DNA of 64,000 nucleotides from Kluyveromyces lactis (lineage: Eukaryota; Ascomycota; Saccharomycetes; Saccharomycetales; Saccharomycetaceae). The notes below the pieces were generated by a model, which was not told the origin of the DNA, made no database searches, and was given only the letters and a program-made list of their open reading frames with translations. Position 1 is the stretch's first letter, and the number at the start of each line of letters is the position of its first letter. The stretch covers positions 1,612,001 through 1,676,000 of the forward strand of contig NC_006039.1 in NCBI RefSeq assembly GCF_000002515.2. Direction: 5' to 3'. This document shows, piece by piece, positions 30,291 to 41,294 of the stretch. The position numbers were made by a program, and so were the translations under genes.

Positions 30291-33200
30291 TTATATATCT
30301 TCAATGAAAGCTTGAATTTTTTTCAACGCTTCTTTATTTAATTTCCTTTCATTAACTCTTTTCAGTGCCTTCATGATCTCAAGGAAATTATGATGCTTAC
30401 TGGATAAGATTTTCTCCTCAGACACTTCAAATGCTCTGTTAATAATCTCCGTGGGAATATTTGATAGTTTCGCTACATTAAAACCGTAAGAATTATGAGC
30501 CTGACCCAGTACCAACTTGTAGAGGAAAATAACGTTGGTCCATTTTTCACCTGGTTGGTGTTTCTCTATGTAACTCATATGGTAGTTTGCTATTAATTTA
30601 GAGTCGATTTGGCACAAAGCAGAGTAGTGAGTAATAAACAACACCAAGGGACAATTGTCAGCCAGGTAAACAAAATAGTTCAAAATGGCAAAAGATATAC
30701 TTAACCCATCATGCGTACCTGTTCCTCTTCCAACTTCGTCTAGCAATAGCAGAGATCTTGGCGTCGATGAGTTTAGAATATGTAAGACCTCAGACATCTC
30801 CACCTGAAAAGTTGATTTAGCATTCAGTAAATCATCGTGTGAACCAATTCTGGTGAATATCCGATCACATATCGACATTTCAGCAGAATCTGCAGGGATG
30901 TAACAGCCAATTTGTGTCATTATTACCAGCAATGCTACTTGTCTAATATAAGAGGATTTACCCCCCATATTTGGGCCTGTTATGATGTTTATTTTACCGC
31001 TGTTCGAGGACATTAGCACGTCATTCGGAACATAATTAACATCAAGAGACTCTATGATTGGATTTCTTCCATTCTTCACTTTTACTTTTTGATGCAGTTC
31101 AGTCAACTTTGGTTTCACGTAATTGACATTTGACGATGTTGCAGCCAAAGAAAGAATACAGTCATACGTGGCTAAATTATTGATACATGTTTTTATTTCA
31201 GCGTACCGATCAACAATCCTTTGAAGGAATCGCTTAAACTCATCTTCGGCTAGTAGATTCAAAAGGTCATTATGATACAGAAGTTTACCAACTAATTCTT
31301 CCGTTTTTGGCGTCCTGAACCTACTCACCGCTTTAGTTGAATTAACCTTTACCCAATTCGAAGGCACTGTCTTTGCCTGAGTATTTCTGACTTCAATTAG
31401 GTAGTCTTTAGTATCCTTGTAGCTCAAAGTAGGCCTTTTCAAGACCCTTTTGATGTTTTGAAGTTCGTCATCTAACTCTGTTTTCACTTCCTCAATGTCT
31501 CTATACTTGTGCAAAAGACCTTCCGGGAAATCATACTTATTCAAATTAAAGAATTCGATGACGTTTTTATGGGAATCTTTATCCAAAGCAGCATCGACGT
31601 TGATCATTTGTAGAAAAAGAGGAAGATCAGTAGCACTAAAAAATGCATCTAAGTTTTGCAAAATATTGAACAATAGACAGGAGGTTTTGCGCAATGCTGA
31701 ATTCTCTTTATGCAGTTGGTCATGAATGAAAGTGTGATGTGATTTGAAAAGAGATGCGAAAGTTGCAATCTGTTTTAGGAAGAAATAAACTTCTTTTCTT
31801 GATGTACTACCATAAGCTATTCTATTGAGTGCGCGTTCAAGGTCTATGCTTTTTCTCAGTAGTTCGTTGAAGGATTCGAAAAAAATGCTGTGAACTTCTT
31901 TCATAATGCAAGTGATAGCATCTTGCCTGTCAAGGATCGATTTTAAATCTATCAGTGGTTTAGATATCCATTTTCGTAAAAGTCTATAACCAAATTGAGT
32001 TCTCGTATGATCCATAACCCACAATAGAGAACCATTGGTTTTGTTAGTGGTCGAATTTTCAAAGATTTCCAAACTTTCGATGGTGTTTCGGGGCAAAACC
32101 ATGAAGTTTTTAGCGGTAAATGATGAATAATTCGAAGCAAAATATAGCACCTTTGTATTTTCAAAAGTTGATAAATATGAGTGCAACACAGAAAGCAATC
32201 TTTTAAGTTCATTATTCAAATCTAAACCTTGTAATGCATCGAACAAGTTAGGACAAGCTTCCTTATGAGATTGATAAAACTGTATATCCTGATTTAGTTT
32301 TGTAAAAATCGTTCGAATCGATGGTGGTAGTTCCTCTTCAGTTATGATCTCTGTAGGATTTAAATAACGTATTCTCGCTTCCAAATTCACGTTTAAAAGA
32401 ATGTCGTCTGAAAATTGATCGTGTACAATTTCACCAGAATTCAATTGCACTGAAATGAGGTTCACTTTCCTCATTTTAGAAGTTTCATTAATAGAGATTG
32501 CCCATACAGAGGTCAGATCACCTAGAATGCGATCTTCACTTTTGTCAAAAGTCTCATTTATTCCGTACGAAACTTTGGTGAATATGTTTTTAATCTCTCT
32601 GGTGAACAAAGATCCACTGTTATTATTCTTCTTCAAGGCACTAGTCTCAGTTTGTTCCACTACAGCAACTTTGTAATTGAAAAATACAAGCCTTTGTAAA
32701 TGTACGTGCAACCTTGTATCAGGGATGGAGCAATATTGGAACTTTCGATAGTTTCTGTCATTTGGATCTGACTCGTCTAGCGTTTTTTTACCAGGCACTA
32801 ACTTAATCTGCAGAATATTACTCACGATTTCTGCATCCTTAGCAAAGAACTTGTATTTATAACCCACTCTAACACATAATATCGTATCCATGTGCTTAAG
32901 TTTCAACTCTTTAAATTGCTGGTCAAGTTCCGTAAGTTTTTTGTTATTCGCCTTAGTTCTTTTAGTTGACTTAACATCATCATTATCGTCATTCTCGTCG
33001 TCAGATCCAGTGTTTATCATGGATCCAGCATTCCGTTTCCTCATAATCGTCTTCAATTTCTCGTTAAAATCTGGCCGTCTCTCAATTCGTTCTGCTGAGA
33101 GTGTGCTCCTACCATTATTGGCCTTTGAAGCTAGATCTCGATCTTGCTCTTGATCTTGATCTTGATTATTATTTTGATCTTGATCCAAATCTTCATCCAA

Positions 33201-33380
33201 ATCTTGATCCGATTCTGAATCTGAGCCAAGAATATTTATCAGCTCGTCTTTGTTCATATTTGCTCCACCTCGCTGCTCGTGAGATTCAATGTCAAGTCGC
33301 TGATCCTCATCTTGTCGCGTGTCTGTTTGAGACGATGGTTGGGATGATTTAAAAAAGTGACTGATCGTTGGCTGGTACAT
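30291..33380 (-). CDS. MSH3: Msh3, MutS-beta mismatch repair subunit
   Basis: A 1029-residue MutS homologue (S. cerevisiae about 1018) that pairs with Msh2 to bind insertion/deletion loops. The start at MYQPTISHFFKSS gives an N-terminal PIP box (QPTISHFF) for PCNA binding, as in S. cerevisiae Msh3; the GTG extension upstream is rejected. An Asp/Gln-rich low-complexity stretch (about 33140-33230) follows. The MutS I domain has KLKHMDTILCVRVGYKYKFF; the C-terminal ATPase has Walker A GPNMGGKSSY and Walker B/DEVGRGTGTHDG. Frame intact. Convergent with FPK1, divergent from CDC39. Confidence 0.96.
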   Translation of the reverse strand: MYQPTISHFFKSSQPSSQTDTRQDEDQRLDIESHEQRGGANMNKDELINILGSDSESDQDLDEDLDQDQNNNQDQDQEQDRDLASKANNGRSTLSAERIERRPDFNEKLKTIMRKRNAGSMINTGSDDENDDNDDVKSTKRTKANNKKLTELDQQFKELKLKHMDTILCVRVGYKYKFFAKDAEIVSNILQIKLVPGKKTLDESDPNDRNYRKFQYCSIPDTRLHVHLQRLVFFNYKVAVVEQTETSALKKNNNSGSLFTREIKNIFTKVSYGINETFDKSEDRILGDLTSVWAISINETSKMRKVNLISVQLNSGEIVHDQFSDDILLNVNLEARIRYLNPTEIITEEELPPSIRTIFTKLNQDIQFYQSHKEACPNLFDALQGLDLNNELKRLLSVLHSYLSTFENTKVLYFASNYSSFTAKNFMVLPRNTIESLEIFENSTTNKTNGSLLWVMDHTRTQFGYRLLRKWISKPLIDLKSILDRQDAITCIMKEVHSIFFESFNELLRKSIDLERALNRIAYGSTSRKEVYFFLKQIATFASLFKSHHTFIHDQLHKENSALRKTSCLLFNILQNLDAFFSATDLPLFLQMINVDAALDKDSHKNVIEFFNLNKYDFPEGLLHKYRDIEEVKTELDDELQNIKRVLKRPTLSYKDTKDYLIEVRNTQAKTVPSNWVKVNSTKAVSRFRTPKTEELVGKLLYHNDLLNLLAEDEFKRFLQRIVDRYAEIKTCINNLATYDCILSLAATSSNVNYVKPKLTELHQKVKVKNGRNPIIESLDVNYVPNDVLMSSNSGKINIITGPNMGGKSSYIRQVALLVIMTQIGCYIPADSAEMSICDRIFTRIGSHDDLLNAKSTFQVEMSEVLHILNSSTPRSLLLLDEVGRGTGTHDGLSISFAILNYFVYLADNCPLVLFITHYSALCQIDSKLIANYHMSYIEKHQPGEKWTNVIFLYKLVLGQAHNSYGFNVAKLSNIPTEIINRAFEVSEEKILSSKHHNFLEIMKALKRVNERKLNKEALKKIQAFIEDI

Positions 33381-34510
33381 AAGTCCAGGAAGTCTTATAC
33401 TCGGAATGTCAAAGATGTGGTACCTTGGCACAAAGTTGCCTCAAAATGTATCTCAAGAGAACCTTCCATGTCAATAGCCTTCGGATAGCATGCATGTACT
33501 GTGTTTGATGCATATATATCTGTGAGAGACACGCTTTTTTCATTTTTCATACAGCAGTTCGCGTTTCTGGGCCACGTGATTACGTCACGTGATTAAGTCT
33601 TCACTGGACTGAAATCATCTAATGAATTGATGAAGTGACTGTGGTAGTTCAGTAACTGGTCATTCTCTATTATAACTAGAATACATCAACACAATGTGTG
33701 AGTTTTTCTGTTTCAGTATGAAGTCATCATTCATTCGTAAAACTAAAGATTAAAGTCCAAAGTCACACTGTAAATGATAAAGTAGAAAAAGGGATCAATA
33801 AGAAAGAATCACAATAATTGACGGAAGAAATATTTCAAGGCTTGCGTGGTGATAAGCCAATGCGGAAATACAGAATATCTAGACCATAATTAAAGAAGCG
33901 TGAATCGGTGATATAAGGTGTAAGATATTCTATATTATATATGATGGATATGGATATGGATATGGATATACTTATTACGACACTCGTTACCCTGCCTTGA
34001 AATAGTGGCAAAAATCTCTCTCCTACTATATGCTTTCAAGATAATAATAATATGTGAATTGTTCAATCTTATAGAAGTTTTAAATTTTGGGAAAAATAGG
34101 AAGTTAAAGAAACAAACACAGAGAGAAAGGTTTTTCGTTTTGTTGATCGTTCCAGAAGAGATAAACTCCTGTTCTTTTTTGGGCTTTACCTTCTTCGCAT
34201 CACTCCAAAAAACCTTATTTTATACATTTACACAATTATCACTAGGCAATTATAAACATACACAAGGTACAAAGGCAGTATTAAACTTAGCGGTTCTGTT
34301 TTCATCACTATTATAACTTTTTTTTCTTCCTTTGGCTAGCATTTACAGACGGACAAACAGACAAAAACTATACAGTAAGGCATTACCTGTATCGATACAC
34401 CGCTGGCTTGATCTCAATTCATTGATATATTGGTTTATTAGGGTTTTTCTTAGGGTTTATTAGTCCTAGAATACAAAAATTTTTCTTTCTTAAACCAGGC
34501 TTCACTTTTC
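33381..34510. promoter_or_regulatory. Divergent region MSH3/CDC39
   Basis: The 1130-bp gap contains two direct copies of CACGTGATTA (33573-33582 and 33586-33595), i.e. paired Cbf1-type E-boxes 13 bp apart. Four tandem TGGATA units lie at 33945-33968. T-rich and A-rich runs precede the CDC39 ATG. No RNA gene or convincing reading frame is seen. Confidence 0.55.
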
Positions 34511-37500
34511 ATGAGTTCAAAGCGTGATATTGAAGCTAATACAGATTTGAATTCCATTACTTACATACCCACATTTCCAGAGCCGTTTGAACGTGACAAC
34601 TCTCATACGACCGCTTCGTTTGTTTCCATTCAAATTAGATTATTGGTTGCATCCGTTACTGAAGAAAATTTCCTGGACACAGAGCATCAGATCTACTACT
34701 TATTACAAAGAGGATCGTTTTCTGTTTATATCTCATACTGGAAACTTCTTATACAGCTATTCGTAAACGAATTCGAAGCACAACAGCAGAAAAGGGACCT
34801 AAACCTTCCATTCCGATTCGATTTTTCTAACCTTGTTCATCGATTGTTATACAACCTTGCACAAGAGCTTATCACAAGGACTCCTGATACTATCGAAAAA
34901 GTTAAAGAGTTAGCTTTACCACTTTCTGGAAAATATCCAATTCGCCCTCTTTTTTTGTCTTTTCTTAATAAAGATAACGAAAGCGACAGCGCTATTATTG
35001 AGGCATTGAACCCGGAAGTACACCCAATCTTTACAACTTTGAAAGATCTTCACAGAACAAACATGAGCGTATCTAATATTACCCAGAACTTGTTCGCGGT
35101 TGAAAATAAACCAAACTTTCTGACTATGCTTTCAGAGTTTTTGAAGCCTCTTCAAGGGGAGACTTTAAACGACTGGATTGCATTAATTCTATCAGAGATT
35201 TTGGCACCCGGATCTCAAACTTCCAACCAACCGTCACAACCGTGGATAGTACAAGTACCAAATGTTGACGTAAGAGAAGTGATCGAGGCAACAGAAATGG
35301 GTACCAAAGTCAATGGAATCATAAAATCGTTGGGTACCAACAACGTCAATTGGAATCGAGTGTTCAACCTCATGTCAACGAAATTCTTCTTGAACAAACC
35401 AGTCAATGCAACTCTATCATCGTTGAATTATCTATTTTGCATTTTAAACAGTGGTCCCTTGGTTGATCAATTTTTCGCATGTGATTGGAGTTTGTATTTC
35501 AAACTACGGTTATCATTTTTAATGTACCAATGGAACTATAACTCTGAATGTTTGGATTTATCAAGTCTTCCAAATATCAAGAAAATCAACAAATCAATTC
35601 CTTTGACGAAAAAATCACAGCTTTCATTGATCTCAGTTGGAAAATTGAATATCGAACTTTTCTTATCCAGGGATGAAATTTCAAAGAACCCGTTGTTTTC
35701 CTCTTTCCATGCCTCGTTTTCAGAAGCTTATAACAATGTTCCTGAATACTTAGCCGCTGTACTGATTTCCGAATCCAAATACTTTTCCCTGCTTGTTGAT
35801 AATAAGTCAATTATTGATGAGCTATTAATTTCTCTTGTAATAAAGACCTACGAAAACAATGTTATTGCATTCAAAGAACTACTCAAATTGGTTTCCAAAC
35901 AAAAAGTTATCGAGGTTAGCAGAGGTATCATAGCATCACAAAACGCTCAAACCATAAACTTAGTTCAGGCTTTACACGATTTGGGCATTTTGGATGAAGT
36001 ATTTGAGAAGTTGCCGATCAGGGACTCCCTAAAACTATCTCCTACAGCTATGCATCTCGGGTATTTGAAATTCTCCGAATATATTGAAAGAAACATCACC
36101 TTGAAAACTTTCGTACCAACATTAGACTTTATAGAGGCTCAAACGAACATTGATGAACTGGACCCTGCTTTGAAATCTGTAAAATTGTTAAACCTTCATT
36201 CCTTGCACAGTTTGATTTACCGCACGGCGAATTTGAAATTATCTGCAGACGAAAGGGTCGCCTTAAACAACGTCATATTTAAGGCTCTAATCAGCTTTCC
36301 AAGATTGATCAATTATGGATATGGTCATGATGATGCCATCGTCGCAAATGGGGACCATGCTCCTATTCCACAGGATGTTGAAAAGAAAATGCAAACATAT
36401 CTTCAGAAGATGTATAACAAGGAAATGGCTATCAAAGATATTGTTGACATCTTGCGTAAGTTGAGGGACAGTGATGACAGCAACGATCAAGATATTTTCT
36501 GTTGCATAATTCACGCTGTCATAGCTGAAACGACATTTTTCAAAGAGTACCCATTAGAAGCTTTGGCAACAACTTCAGTTTTATTTGGATCCATGATCTT
36601 GTTCGACTTACTTAGAGGATTTGTTCTGGATGTGGCTTTCCAAATCATCTACACTTTTGCTAGTGAAAGCCCTGATTCCAAAATGTTCAAGTTTGCTGTG
36701 CAGGCATTGTATGCATTCAGAATGCGCCTTAACGAGTACTCTCCATTCTGTAAGCGTTTGCTAGACGAGATTCCAGGTTTGCAGACTCAACCACAAATTC
36801 AACAGATTTTGACAGAATCAGCTGCAAATCCAAACGTTTCGATTCCAGAGCAAAAGGCTCCAGCCTTAGTAGAGTTGAATTACTTTAACATCAATGAGGT
36901 CATCAGTCCAGTAACACAAGAGGTTCCGCCTAGAGAAGTTACTGAGGCAATCTTATTCAACGTAAACAACATAACAATGAGTAATTTTGACACGAAGATC
37001 GTCGAATTAAAAGCTCTTTTGGAAGAAAAATACTACCAATGGTTCTCGAATTATTTGGTAAATCAGAGATCCAAAACTGAACCAAATTATCATCCCTTAT
37101 ATGCTAAAATGTTAAAAATAATCGATTCAAAGACTTTACATGCATATATGTTGAACTTCACCTATAAACAATTGTTTATTATGTTGTCAACTAAAGAATT
37201 GGGACAAACTGAAAAGACTCACATGAAAAATTTATCCTCATGGTTAGGTTCAATTACGCTTTCTCTTGACATACCAATAAAACATAAGCATATTGCTTTT
37301 AGAGAGCTATTGTTAGATGCCCACAAAAATGATAGGTTAACTGTAGTTATTCCGTTTGTTGCCAGGATTATAATGCAGAGTAAGGACTCAAAAGTGTTCT
37401 GTCCTCCTAATCCATGGACAATGGGTATTTTAAAACTCCTACTAGAGCTTAATCAGAAGACTGACTGGCCTTTGAGTTTGTCCTTTGAAGTTGAGGTCCT

Positions 37501-40500
37501 GTTCAAGCATTTGAATTTACAATTTGATGACATTTCTCCTTCTAACTACTTGGATATTCCTGATGCTGCTGAATATCTATCAGGTAATTTGAGAGCATTG
37601 AGCGTAGAAAAGCAACAACTGGAACAACAACAGCAACTGCTATTAATGCAACAGTACCAACAACAATTGATGTTATTACAGCAAAGACACCAGCAACATC
37701 ACCCTCAACAACAGCAGCCACAGCAGCGCATTATCTCGAATGGCTATGGGAATGCTATGAATGATCAAGCAAGCCTAGAAACTTCAGATGCCCCTCATAG
37801 TAGCTTAGTTGGTAATTCTGTCTTTGTGACACATCCTGACTTAAAGAGGCTCTTCCAGATGGCTGTGTCAAAGTCGGTTAGAGAAATCTTAATTCCTGCG
37901 GTTGAGAAGGCAGCAAATATGGCAGTTCAATCCACTGTCAATATTGTTTTGAAGGACTTTGCAACTGAAGTTGATGAGCAAAAGCTAAAAACAGCTGCCA
38001 TTAACATGGTTCAATACTTGGCCCAAAATGTTGCACATTCTATTTCTGTTCCATTGTTGAAGGACACCATCAGAAACACCACACAATCATTGACTCCAAA
38101 TCTCATTAATATGACCAATTCTCCGATAGCCGAATTAAATACAGCTATCGATGATAATATCGCCATTGCAGTGTCACCAATAGAGAAAGCTGCCGTGGAA
38201 AGAGCCATTCAAGAGGTTAATGAAAAATTGGTGCAAGCTGTTGCCGTTCGTCGTTACCATTTGGAGCGCAGATCAGATCAGCCATTTGTTGCACAAAACA
38301 TCAACCGTTTCTCTTTGAATTTACCTGATCCACTCGGTTTGAAGCCAACCGGTGTAACTCGTGAACAATTCAGTTTATATGAACAGTTCCCAGCTAGCAT
38401 GCCTTCCGACAGTAGCAGAAGCCCACTTGAAACAATTTTGGCTCAACAAAAGCAGCAACAACAACAGCAGCAACAACAGCAACAACAACAACAGCAGCAA
38501 CAACAGCAACAACAACAACAACAACAACAACAGCAACAACAACAACAACAACAGCAACAACAACAACAGCAACAGCAACAACAGCAACAACAGCAACAGC
38601 AACAGCAACAACAGCAACAGCAACAGCAAATACTATTACAACAACTTCAACAGAACCAGAACCAAGCAGCACCTCAAAACATGCTCAATATTGCAGGAGC
38701 CTTCCCTCCTCAAACCCAGCCACCTCAACAAGCAATTTCCGCAGCGCATTCTGAGTTAGAGCAGAACCACAGAGTTCTATTACAATTGATGGACACTTTA
38801 GTATCTCAAATAAAGGATTATAGCGAAGATGTTGAGTTCAACTTGCAAAACGACAGTACTATCAAAAATACTATCGTAGAAATACTCTCGTTTATTTCAA
38901 GAAGTAATCAAAAAGATCAACTTTCTTTGAAAGTTTCCCAAGCTGTTGTCAATAGCCTTTTTGGATCAAATGAAAGTAAGTTGTGCAGAGATGTGCTTTC
39001 TTTATTGCTAGAAAAGCTATGTTCTTTGTCAATAGTTGCCAGAAAAGATGTAGTGTGGTGGCTAGTGTACGCTCTTGATCCTCGTAAGTTCAATGTACCT
39101 GTCGTTCGTTCTCTACTCGAGGTCAACCTTATTAATATTGCTGAGTTTGATGCAGTGCTTGTCACCGCTATGAAGAATGGTATGGCAGGTGCAACTGAAT
39201 TTTCGATGAATTTAATTCGTGATACAGTTATGGCGGACTCACCAATTCTTATGAGATTAGACTTCATCAGAATCCTCGGATATTTACGTACCATAAACAC
39301 CCCTGAGATAAAGGCATTCTTGGAGGAGTACGAACAATGTAGGGCTGTTCCCGTGTCCAAGACTACATCAATAACTAAAGTAGAACGGTACTACCTTGTG
39401 TTCACAGAATGGGTAAAGTTACAACAAAGAGTGGAAACTGATGATGTAGTTAACATTGTGTTCATCAGGCAGTTGTTCGAAAAAGGAGTTATCGACTCCA
39501 AGGAGAAAGTCATTGAATTTATCAAGGCAGCACTGGAATTATCTGTAAACTCCTTCAAACAGAGTGACCCTACAGGTGAAGTCTTCACTTCCATAGATGC
39601 ATTGAGCAGACTCATAACTTCCTTGTTGGTTGTGCAAGAACTGAACGTCGAAGAAAGAAAAGAATACTTGAACTTGCTACTATCTGTAGTAACTCTAGTT
39701 TTTGCCAAAGATCACCAAACTAATATGACATCCTTCAATGAGAGACCATACTTTAGGTTATATTCCAGCTTACTATCAGATTGGGATAAATTACGTGATC
39801 ACCATTTCATTAGAGTGTCTGATTCTGTTGTAAGAAAATCTTTAATCGAATTTGATCAATATTTCTTTGATATATTCGCTTCGTTCTTGCATAGCTACCA
39901 ACCTATAGCGTTCCCAGGTTTCTCATTTGCGTGGATTACATTGATCTCTCACAGAATGTTCTTACCTAAAGTTCTGAGATCCAAGGAATTATACGGATGG
40001 GATAAACTAGTTTTGCTATTGATTGATTTGATGAAGTTCCTATCTCAGTATATCAAAAAGGATAACGTTCCAGATTCTATCTCAGTCATCTACAAAGGTG
40101 CCTTAAGAATATTCTTAGGTATTTCCAATGATGTTCCTGAATTCTTGATTCAGAATCATTACAAATTAGTCAAGAATGTGCCTCCAACTTGTATTCAACT
40201 GAGAAATATCATTTTGTCAGCCATTCCTAAAAAGATGATGATTCCAGATCCATTTGTCTCCGAAATCACCGAAGATAACTGTAAGGATATTCCACAGGTG
40301 TTCTATGATCCTTCTCAAGATCTGAAATCGTTAAAGAAGCCTATTATCAACTACTTAAGAATCCCATCTTCCTCATTGTTAAGAACCATTTGTGGAGGTA
40401 TGTTCAGAACTGAACTTGAATATGAGAATGGTATCGGGTATGATGAGAACAATGTTGATGTCAACTTGATTCACGCAATTGTTACCCATGTTGCCGTGGA

Positions 40501-40933
40501 AGTTGGATTGGAAGTCGAGAAAGCCTCCAAAAACGCAGTGTTCAACGTGAAATCTTCCTACTATACTCTTCTATTCGGACTTCTATCCGACGGGAACGAC
40601 GAAGTGAAATTCCATATCATTCAAGCCATGGTAAACCAGTTGAGATACCCTAATGTACACACTCATTGGTTCAACTTTGCATTGAAGCTAATGTTCCAAT
40701 CTGATCAATGGCCTGATGATCAATTGTCTACCATTCAAGAGATCATCTTGAGATCATTATTGGAAAGAATCATCGTCAACAAACCTCATCCATGGGGTGT
40801 TGTAGTGACGTTCATGGACCTACTAAAACTTGAAGGAACCAAAATGATCGAAAAGCCATTCATTAACGACATTCCTGAGATTCATGCTATCATGAAGAAT
40901 CTACAAAAGTACGCTCTTACAAGCTCTTCCTGA
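34511..40933 (+). CDS. CDC39: Not1/Cdc39, scaffold of the CCR4-NOT complex
   Basis: A 2140-residue protein (S. cerevisiae about 2108), the essential scaffold on which Ccr4, Pop2/Caf1 and the Not proteins assemble for mRNA deadenylation and transcription control. It is helical throughout. A first Gln-rich stretch occurs near residues 1035-1080. A very long pure glutamine tract follows at residues 1315-1373 (59 Gln, encoded by mixed CAA/CAG, 38453-38629), in the linker before the NOT-module-binding C-terminal domain. The C-terminal block beginning LMDTLVSQIKDY is the most conserved part. Another CCR4-NOT subunit, POP2, lies 17 kb downstream. Confidence 0.95.
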   Translation: MSSKRDIEANTDLNSITYIPTFPEPFERDNSHTTASFVSIQIRLLVASVTEENFLDTEHQIYYLLQRGSFSVYISYWKLLIQLFVNEFEAQQQKRDLNLPFRFDFSNLVHRLLYNLAQELITRTPDTIEKVKELALPLSGKYPIRPLFLSFLNKDNESDSAIIEALNPEVHPIFTTLKDLHRTNMSVSNITQNLFAVENKPNFLTMLSEFLKPLQGETLNDWIALILSEILAPGSQTSNQPSQPWIVQVPNVDVREVIEATEMGTKVNGIIKSLGTNNVNWNRVFNLMSTKFFLNKPVNATLSSLNYLFCILNSGPLVDQFFACDWSLYFKLRLSFLMYQWNYNSECLDLSSLPNIKKINKSIPLTKKSQLSLISVGKLNIELFLSRDEISKNPLFSSFHASFSEAYNNVPEYLAAVLISESKYFSLLVDNKSIIDELLISLVIKTYENNVIAFKELLKLVSKQKVIEVSRGIIASQNAQTINLVQALHDLGILDEVFEKLPIRDSLKLSPTAMHLGYLKFSEYIERNITLKTFVPTLDFIEAQTNIDELDPALKSVKLLNLHSLHSLIYRTANLKLSADERVALNNVIFKALISFPRLINYGYGHDDAIVANGDHAPIPQDVEKKMQTYLQKMYNKEMAIKDIVDILRKLRDSDDSNDQDIFCCIIHAVIAETTFFKEYPLEALATTSVLFGSMILFDLLRGFVLDVAFQIIYTFASESPDSKMFKFAVQALYAFRMRLNEYSPFCKRLLDEIPGLQTQPQIQQILTESAANPNVSIPEQKAPALVELNYFNINEVISPVTQEVPPREVTEAILFNVNNITMSNFDTKIVELKALLEEKYYQWFSNYLVNQRSKTEPNYHPLYAKMLKIIDSKTLHAYMLNFTYKQLFIMLSTKELGQTEKTHMKNLSSWLGSITLSLDIPIKHKHIAFRELLLDAHKNDRLTVVIPFVARIIMQSKDSKVFCPPNPWTMGILKLLLELNQKTDWPLSLSFEVEVLFKHLNLQFDDISPSNYLDIPDAAEYLSGNLRALSVEKQQLEQQQQLLLMQQYQQQLMLLQQRHQQHHPQQQQPQQRIISNGYGNAMNDQASLETSDAPHSSLVGNSVFVTHPDLKRLFQMAVSKSVREILIPAVEKAANMAVQSTVNIVLKDFATEVDEQKLKTAAINMVQYLAQNVAHSISVPLLKDTIRNTTQSLTPNLINMTNSPIAELNTAIDDNIAIAVSPIEKAAVERAIQEVNEKLVQAVAVRRYHLERRSDQPFVAQNINRFSLNLPDPLGLKPTGVTREQFSLYEQFPASMPSDSSRSPLETILAQQKQQQQQQQQQQQQQQQQQQQQQQQQQQQQQQQQQQQQQQQQQQQQQQQQQQQQQQQQQQQILLQQLQQNQNQAAPQNMLNIAGAFPPQTQPPQQAISAAHSELEQNHRVLLQLMDTLVSQIKDYSEDVEFNLQNDSTIKNTIVEILSFISRSNQKDQLSLKVSQAVVNSLFGSNESKLCRDVLSLLLEKLCSLSIVARKDVVWWLVYALDPRKFNVPVVRSLLEVNLINIAEFDAVLVTAMKNGMAGATEFSMNLIRDTVMADSPILMRLDFIRILGYLRTINTPEIKAFLEEYEQCRAVPVSKTTSITKVERYYLVFTEWVKLQQRVETDDVVNIVFIRQLFEKGVIDSKEKVIEFIKAALELSVNSFKQSDPTGEVFTSIDALSRLITSLLVVQELNVEERKEYLNLLLSVVTLVFAKDHQTNMTSFNERPYFRLYSSLLSDWDKLRDHHFIRVSDSVVRKSLIEFDQYFFDIFASFLHSYQPIAFPGFSFAWITLISHRMFLPKVLRSKELYGWDKLVLLLIDLMKFLSQYIKKDNVPDSISVIYKGALRIFLGISNDVPEFLIQNHYKLVKNVPPTCIQLRNIILSAIPKKMMIPDPFVSEITEDNCKDIPQVFYDPSQDLKSLKKPIINYLRIPSSSLLRTICGGMFRTELEYENGIGYDENNVDVNLIHAIVTHVAVEVGLEVEKASKNAVFNVKSSYYTLLFGLLSDGNDEVKFHIIQAMVNQLRYPNVHTHWFNFALKLMFQSDQWPDDQLSTIQEIILRSLLERIIVNKPHPWGVVVTFMDLLKLEGTKMIEKPFINDIPEIHAIMKNLQKYALTSSS
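38453..38629 (+). repeat. CAA/CAG tract coding for 59 glutamines in CDC39
   Basis: The array is 177 bp of in-frame CAA and CAG codons with no other residue. CAA/CAG mixing argues for selection to keep the peptide rather than recent slippage of a single triplet, though CAG-CAA blocks recur locally. Confidence 0.95.
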
Positions 40934-41294
40934 ATAGGCCATATCTAAATACACAGATGTAGTTATCCAATTTATTTTCCTTCAATTTGTAATATATTAA
41001 TTATTCAACAATATTTTATTCATTTCATATCACTTAACTTCCTCATCCACTGGTATATTTGCCTGCCATCTATCTTAGAGCATTTTCCTTTAATATCCAA
41101 AAGTCGTCTAAAATGAGGTCGCCTTTAAATATCCCAAATTAAACCCACCACACACATATCAAACAAATTATAGTGACTTAATTGATGGAACAAGAGAGAA
41201 GTAAACGCCGCTATTAGCTATTCAGACATTTAGTACTCCAGGAGCATCAATCACAATCAAAGAGGTTGTACCCAATTGATTTTTTGAATTTGTG
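40934..41294 (+). promoter_or_regulatory. CDC39 3' region and CDC50 promoter
   Basis: The 361-bp gap between two genes on the same strand has AT-rich polyadenylation-type sequence just after the CDC39 stop. I see nothing else that I can name. Confidence 0.4.

Noticed and set aside
33647-33729. Box C/D-like arrangement on the minus strand (ATGATGA ... CTGA) upstream of CDC39
   Set aside because: No terminal stem and no guide with a convincing rRNA match; the best match is about 8 nt.
34005-34316. 103-codon frame upstream of CDC39
   Set aside because: It does not begin with ATG, is rich in codons from AT-rich sequence, and lies in the presumed CDC39 leader/promoter.
38375-38672. Poly-Leu and poly-Val/Ala frames opposite the CDC39 glutamine tract
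   Set aside because: Mere antisense and shifted readings of the CAA/CAG repeat.
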